A stretch of 64,000 bases of DNA. Source: Chlorobiota bacterium. GTDB taxonomy: Bacteria > Bacteroidota > Bacteroidia > Bacteroidales > F082. Below, in pieces: positions 60,639-64,000 of the stretch. Position numbers and translations under genes: made by a program. Under the pieces are notes generated by a model. That model saw only the letters and a program-made list of their open reading frames with translations. It ran no database searches and had not been told where the DNA came from. Location: the NCBI GenBank assembly GCA_030596395.1, contig JAUVKF010000004.1:18315-82314 (forward strand), in the 5' to 3' direction. Every line of letters starts with the position of its first letter. Position 1 is the first letter of the stretch.

Positions 60639-61817
60639 TCAGATTTTTTTTGTATTATGAATCAATAAGTTAAGTTTTTGGGTTGCCTCTTCCCAGCTGT
60701 AATTTAATTTTACAAACCGATGACCATTCACAGCTAACTTTTCATAAATTTTGGTGTCGGTTAACAGCAATAATATTTTTTCTGCCAGTTCTTCTTTGGT
60801 GTGACCAATCAGAATTTCTTCGCCGTCCTTCGCTTTTAATGCATCGTTAGCGAGGGGTGTTGTTATGGATGGTGTTTTCATCGACATGGCCTCCAACAAT
60901 TTATTTTGAAGTCCGGTACCAATTTGCATGGGTGCAATAAAAATTCTGGATGAAGCATAAGCATCGCGAATATCATCCATCCATCCTGTAACCGTTACTT
61001 TATCAGATTTCAGAGCCAGAACTCTTTTATCAGGGCTGGCTCCTGCAAGCATTATACTTGTATCCGGCATCTTTTTCCAAACAAGAGGCATAATATCGTT
61101 AACTAAAAATCCGGCTGCATCAACGTTTGGAGGATAAGCCATGTTTCCTGTGAAGACGAGGTCAATGGTTTTTTTTGAGTCCCTGGGTGTAAAATAATCA
61201 TGGTCAACTCCGTTTGGAACGACTTCAATTTTTTCTCTCTCAGGATGAGGGATCAGTGCCCTGTCAGGGTATGAAATAATAGTTTTGTTATTAAATACTG
61301 AGAACACCTTTGTTTCATACCTGATCAATCTTTTGTATTCCATCTTTAATAAAATCTTCATCAAAAATGATGATCGATTCATTCTTCGAAAAACGCCATG
61401 TGAGAAAACATCCTGGTAATCGAGGGTTTTTGGGATGTTTATATCTTTTACATATTCAGCAGTCCGTAGTAACTGGCAATAAAGATGGTCAGGTTTATAT
61501 TCATCAACAAGTGCCTTTACTTTTTTATTTGCATTATGGTTGTAAAAATAACCCGATTGAAAAGGAATATTACTGAAAAAAGCCAGCATCATATTCCATA
61601 AACTGGTATACCAGGGCAGATCAATAAAATTAATCGAACGGCAATAGGGCTGTACAGCACTGAAAGCCTTCTGTTTATTTAGCTTTCGATTAGGGTTTAA
61701 AGCGCAAAGGATCAGCTCATTGTTTTTGGAAAGCTCCCTGATCTGGTGAAACGCCCTTAGTTTATCACCTTTTTCAAGTGGATAGGGAATACGTGATAGT
61801 AAAATGAAAATTCTCAT
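60639..61817 (-). CDS. Glycosyltransferase, family 4 (GT-B)
   Basis: 392 residues. N-terminus MRIFILLSRIPYPLEKGDKL resembles the Stp1-like glycosyltransferases of exopolysaccharide loci. The C-terminal nucleotide-sugar domain contains EVVPNGVDHDYFTP, VFTGNMAYPPNVDAAGFL and the EX7E-like segment IFIAPMQIGTGLQNKLLEAMSMKTPSI. Probably builds a surface polysaccharide or LPS. It follows the second glycosyltransferase after 32 bp. Confidence 0.92.
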   Translation of the reverse strand: MRIFILLSRIPYPLEKGDKLRAFHQIRELSKNNELILCALNPNRKLNKQKAFSAVQPYCRSINFIDLPWYTSLWNMMLAFFSNIPFQSGYFYNHNANKKVKALVDEYKPDHLYCQLLRTAEYVKDINIPKTLDYQDVFSHGVFRRMNRSSFLMKILLKMEYKRLIRYETKVFSVFNNKTIISYPDRALIPHPEREKIEVVPNGVDHDYFTPRDSKKTIDLVFTGNMAYPPNVDAAGFLVNDIMPLVWKKMPDTSIMLAGASPDKRVLALKSDKVTVTGWMDDIRDAYASSRIFIAPMQIGTGLQNKLLEAMSMKTPSITTPLANDALKAKDGEEILIGHTKEELAEKILLLLTDTKIYEKLAVNGHRFVKLNYSWEEATQKLNLLIHNTKKI

Positions 61818-61849
61818 CCCTTATGATTTATAATCAGGAAGTGCAAAAA

Positions 61850-63055
61850 TCACAAAATCTTGCAATAAAACTGAATTAATTGACCGATTATTTTTTTTGA
61901 GTCGTGATGGTTGGCGATAAGCTTCCGGGCATTTTCACCGATCATCCTGGTTTTATCTTGAGAAGCATGAAGCAATTTGATAGCATTGTAGAACTCTTCA
62001 GGCGTGTCAGCAATTAAAATATCACGACCATTTGTATAGTTAATTCCTTCTGCACCAACTGAGCTTGAAATTACGGCTTTTCCCATCGCCATACTTTCGA
62101 TGATCTTTATACGGATCCCACTTCCCGAGAGCAATGGGGCAATCGAAATGGATTTTGATTCGATGAATTGTCTGGCATCAGGTACTTCACCAAGTATCTC
62201 AACATTTTTCAATTTAAGGCTTTGAAGCCATTCCGGCATCTCCCTCCCGGCAAGATAAAGTTTTATTTCCGGTATCTCCTGATGAACAATCGGCCATACC
62301 CGATCCAGAAACCATTTTATTCCTTCTTCATTCGGGAGCCAGTTCATTGCACCAATATGGAATAAGGCATGTTCCGTATTCTCAATCTTACCATGTTTAG
62401 ATTTTTGCAGATTGATTCCGAACGACACAGGAAAAACCGGGACTGATGAATTAGATTCGAAAAAAACAGCATCTTTTTTTGTTATCGGAACAATTCCATC
62501 ATATTCATTCAAAATTGTTAGTTCATAATGTTTTAGTGTACGAGATAAGTGTTTGAGGTATAATTTCTTTAACGGATTCTTTTCACTTTGCTCGAGTCTT
62601 TCCCAAATCAAATGTTCAATATTGTGAGCACGTAATATAATCTTGGCATTTGAATGTTTTCTGATTATATCAAGATATGGTGACATGAATAACAATTCAA
62701 TCTGTACAATATCGAAATCCTGATCACTTAAAACCGAAGTTAGTTTTTGTTCAAATGCCTTTGACTTAAACCGTTCAACGTGATATGATTTATTGGTAAA
62801 AAGGTTAAAAAAGGCCCCGGATACTTTGATACTTAGATCAACATAAACAAGTTCGATCCCTGTTTTTTTTCTGTAATCAGCAGGAATATCATCCGGTTTA
62901 ACCGAATATTTGTTGGTGTTTAAAGCCAGTACTTTTACCTGATGGCCTGCATCAATTAATCCCTCAATAATATTGTTCATCGCGATTGGGCCACCTTCAC
63001 GGGCAGGCCAGGGCGACTTATTGCAGATTAACAATATGTTGAGGTTTTTGTTCAT
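61850..63055 (-). CDS. Glycosyltransferase, family 4 (GT-B)
   Basis: 401 residues, related in layout to its neighbour: NILLICNKSPWPAREGGPIAMNN at the N-terminus, RAHNIEHLIWERL, LFHIGAMNWLPNEEGIKWFL and SIAPLLSGSGIRIKIIESMAMGKAVISS in the donor domain. The two genes look like an old tandem duplication. With the LptF/LptG-type permease upstream they suggest a cell-envelope glycan/LPS cluster. Confidence 0.92.
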   Translation of the reverse strand: MNKNLNILLICNKSPWPAREGGPIAMNNIIEGLIDAGHQVKVLALNTNKYSVKPDDIPADYRKKTGIELVYVDLSIKVSGAFFNLFTNKSYHVERFKSKAFEQKLTSVLSDQDFDIVQIELLFMSPYLDIIRKHSNAKIILRAHNIEHLIWERLEQSEKNPLKKLYLKHLSRTLKHYELTILNEYDGIVPITKKDAVFFESNSSVPVFPVSFGINLQKSKHGKIENTEHALFHIGAMNWLPNEEGIKWFLDRVWPIVHQEIPEIKLYLAGREMPEWLQSLKLKNVEILGEVPDARQFIESKSISIAPLLSGSGIRIKIIESMAMGKAVISSSVGAEGINYTNGRDILIADTPEEFYNAIKLLHASQDKTRMIGENARKLIANHHDSKKIIGQLIQFYCKIL

Positions 63056-63125
63056 GTGTTTAATAACTCACCCCCTCACCTTCACTGCGTTTCGGCGGGC
63101 AGGCCTGTCTCGCAATGCTCGATAT

Positions 63126-63151
63126 CCCCCTCTCTTCGCAAAGAGAGGGGG
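63126..63151. repeat. cccctctct hairpin repeat, copy 1
   Basis: CCCCCTCTCTT-cgca-AAGAGAGGGGG followed by accgagggggaga. Confidence 0.7.
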
Positions 63152-63337
63152 ACCGAGGGGGAGAGTTTTTTTCTAAATCAACTTCAAAATCTTAATTTTT
63201 CGTCAAACCTTTTCCAGTTTACATCATCAATATTTTCAGTATAAATTTATTTTTTCCTGATTTCTCTGGCTGTTCTATGATCTTTCTTTTACTCATGATT
63301 TCATCAACTCACCCCCAGTCATCCTGTCGTCTGACAT

Positions 63338-63363
63338 CCCCCTCTCTTCGCGAAGAGAGGGGG
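63338..63363. repeat. cccctctct hairpin repeat, copy 2
   Basis: CCCCCTCTCTTCG and its exact complement, a 26-bp perfect palindrome, within an extended repeat (63295-63379) that matches 63739-63822. Confidence 0.75.
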
Positions 63364-63377
63364 ACCGAGAGGGAGAG

Positions 63378-63740
63378 TCAAAAGAACCTCTTAATCTTTT
63401 CTTTTACTTTTTCAATATCTGAAAATACTTCTTCGTTTTTGATTCGTAACACATTCAGTTCCATTTCTTCCATAATCAAATCACGCTGTTTATCATGCTC
63501 TTTCTGATAGTCATGGATTTTACCATCAATTTCAAGTACTAGCTTATGTTCATGACAATAAAAATCAGCAATAAAAAAGTCAATCTTATCATAAACTTCC
63601 TGAATAATGATAGGATGTTGGCGTAAAAATTTCTTGCCTTCAAAACGTCTGTTCCTAAGCGTTTTCCACATTACAGCTTCAGCAGGAGTTTGGTTTTTTC
63701 TAAGTCCTCGGGCAAGTTGTATTATTTCTTTTTTGTTCAT
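63378..63740 (-). CDS. DUF559 domain protein (Vsr/restriction-endonuclease-like fold)
   Basis: 120 residues: ARGLRKNQTPAEAVMWKTLRNRRFEGKKFLRQHPI, DFFIADFYCHEHKLVLEIDGKIH, and RIKNEEVFSDIEKVKEKI. This is the DUF559 pattern with a PD-(D/E)xK-type core (D-F, E-I-D-G), related to very-short-patch-repair endonucleases. The gene is bracketed by extended copies of a hairpin repeat; its ATG lies at the edge of copy 3 and its stop just after copy 2. That arrangement suggests a small mobile or repeat-spreading unit. Activity has not been shown for the family. Confidence 0.88.
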   Translation of the reverse strand: MNKKEIIQLARGLRKNQTPAEAVMWKTLRNRRFEGKKFLRQHPIIIQEVYDKIDFFIADFYCHEHKLVLEIDGKIHDYQKEHDKQRDLIMEEMELNVLRIKNEEVFSDIEKVKEKIKRFF

Positions 63741-63781
63741 AATTTCATCAACTCACTCCCTGTCAGTCTTGCGCCTGACAT

Positions 63782-63807
63782 CCCCCTCTCTTCGCGAAGA
63801 GAGGGGG
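63782..63807. repeat. cccctctct hairpin repeat, copy 3
   Basis: Perfect 26-bp palindrome identical to copy 2, between the DUF559 gene start and the permease stop codon. Confidence 0.75.
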
Positions 63808-63822
63808 ACTGAGGGGGTGAGT

Positions 63823-64000
63823 TTACTTTTTCTTTTTAATCAACTTCAAAATCTTAAAACGTTCAAAAAATTTCTTCCAGCTTTCAGCATCAAGTAAGGG
63901 CGCATCAGTAGTGGCTTTGTATGTGAGGAAAAGCCCCAATGGTAAAATCAATGCTGTTGAAAGCCAGCTTCCAAATACAATATCCCATTCTCCTGTTTTA
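63823..64000 (-). CDS. LptF/LptG-type LPS export permease, C-terminal end only
   Basis: 59 codons up to the window edge on the minus strand: KTGEWDIVFGSWLSTALILP then LGLFLTYKATTDAPLLDAES and the basic end FKILKLIKKKK. The sequence SWL..(A/I)LILPLG(I/L)FLTYKA(T/N)xD is the final helix and tail of Bacteroidota LptF/LptG (YjgP/YjgQ) permeases. The N-terminal part lies outside the window. It would work with LptB (10670-11419). Confidence 0.75.
   Translation of the reverse strand, partial: KTGEWDIVFGSWLSTALILPLGLFLTYKATTDAPLLDAESWKKFFERFKILKLIKKKK

Larger units (their letters stand above)
63056..63377. other. Hairpin-repeat spacer with decayed coding remnants
   Basis: Holds hairpin copies 1 and 2. 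Between them, on the minus strand, is a short frame from 63296 (MSKRKIIEQPEKSGKNKFI) whose first eight residues resemble the DUF559 protein start (MNKKEIIQ), and a segment at 63174-63195 matching 63838-63858 in the 3' end of the permease gene (aatcaacttcaaaatctta). Confidence 0.55.

Noticed and set aside
63126..63807. Three near-identical palindromes as a CRISPR-like array
   Set aside because: Spacing is irregular (about 190 and 420 bp) and a gene lies between copies; there are no cas genes.
63607..63897. 96-residue plus-strand frame over the hairpin repeat
   Set aside because: Reads the repeat and the reverse of the DUF559 and permease genes; a similar shadow appears over hairpin copy 2.
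1..64000. tRNA or rRNA genes
   Set aside because: I read the spacers for cloverleaf and conserved rRNA blocks and saw none; a tRNAscan/Infernal run would settle it.

Overview
The window reads as a chromosome segment from a Bacteroidota bacterium, probably of the Bacteroidales/Marinilabiliales type, with anaerobic or facultative respiration. The signs are Por/T9SS C-terminal sorting domains on three secreted proteins, TAnnTTTG -7 promoter boxes ahead of many genes, almost no Shine-Dalgarno sequences, and lineage-typical families (DUF4271 next to HemD, DUF4296, DUF5686, head-GIN/DUF2807). No tRNA, rRNA, prophage or CRISPR array was found.

Layout. 1-4.2 kb: partial outer-membrane porin, Rrf2 regulator, deoC, a T9SS thioredoxin-fold protein and small lipoproteins. 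4.2-12.2 kb: housekeeping (recQ, KdsD-type isomerase, an AhpD-like protein, DUF5686 protein, lptB, pssA). 12.5-18.4 kb: an SQR-like flavoprotein with a very small partner gene, queA, an M48 lipoprotein protease, mobA and an unknown membrane protein. 18.4-34.5 kb is the most distinctive part: a broken RAYT transposase with REP hairpins, a Rieske protein with a cytochrome b-dodecaheme cytochrome c fusion, a Crp/Fnr regulator divergent from an octaheme cytochrome/cytochrome b-PAS/rhodanese operon, and a second Crp/Fnr regulator divergent from an SQR/DUF1641/TusE-DsrC/DsrE2 sulfur operon. 34.6-43.4 kb: tatC, hydrolases, repeat-rich spacers, a frameshifted thioredoxin, trmO, pdxJ, dtd, hemD and DUF4271. 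43.7-52.9 kb: an acetate block (porin, acs, OxlT-like MFS, ADP-forming acyl-CoA synthetase-GNAT fusion, ackA) and a truncated cupin. 53-64 kb: DUF2214 protein, YebC, sigma/anti-sigma/GIN operon, lepA, nitroreductase, two glycosyltransferases, a DUF559 nuclease between hairpin repeats, and the C-terminus of an LptF/LptG-type permease.

How it fits together. The two Crp/Fnr genes sit head-to-head with the two redox operons, and palindromic operator candidates lie in the shared intergenic regions: a perfect FNR box at 24433-24446 and a TATGA-N6-TCATA site at 31518-31533. The second pattern recurs at 770-785, inside a 30-bp palindrome about 42 bp upstream of the predicted start of the porin transcript. 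This suggests a small regulon joining sulfur oxidation or detoxification, periplasmic multiheme respiration and outer-membrane uptake. The Rieske/cytochrome b/12-heme protein is a candidate quinol:cytochrome oxidoreductase feeding such chains.

Intergenic DNA holds several palindromic repeat families (REP-like hairpins, 98-bp direct repeats, a TIR element). Several of them coincide with broken genes.
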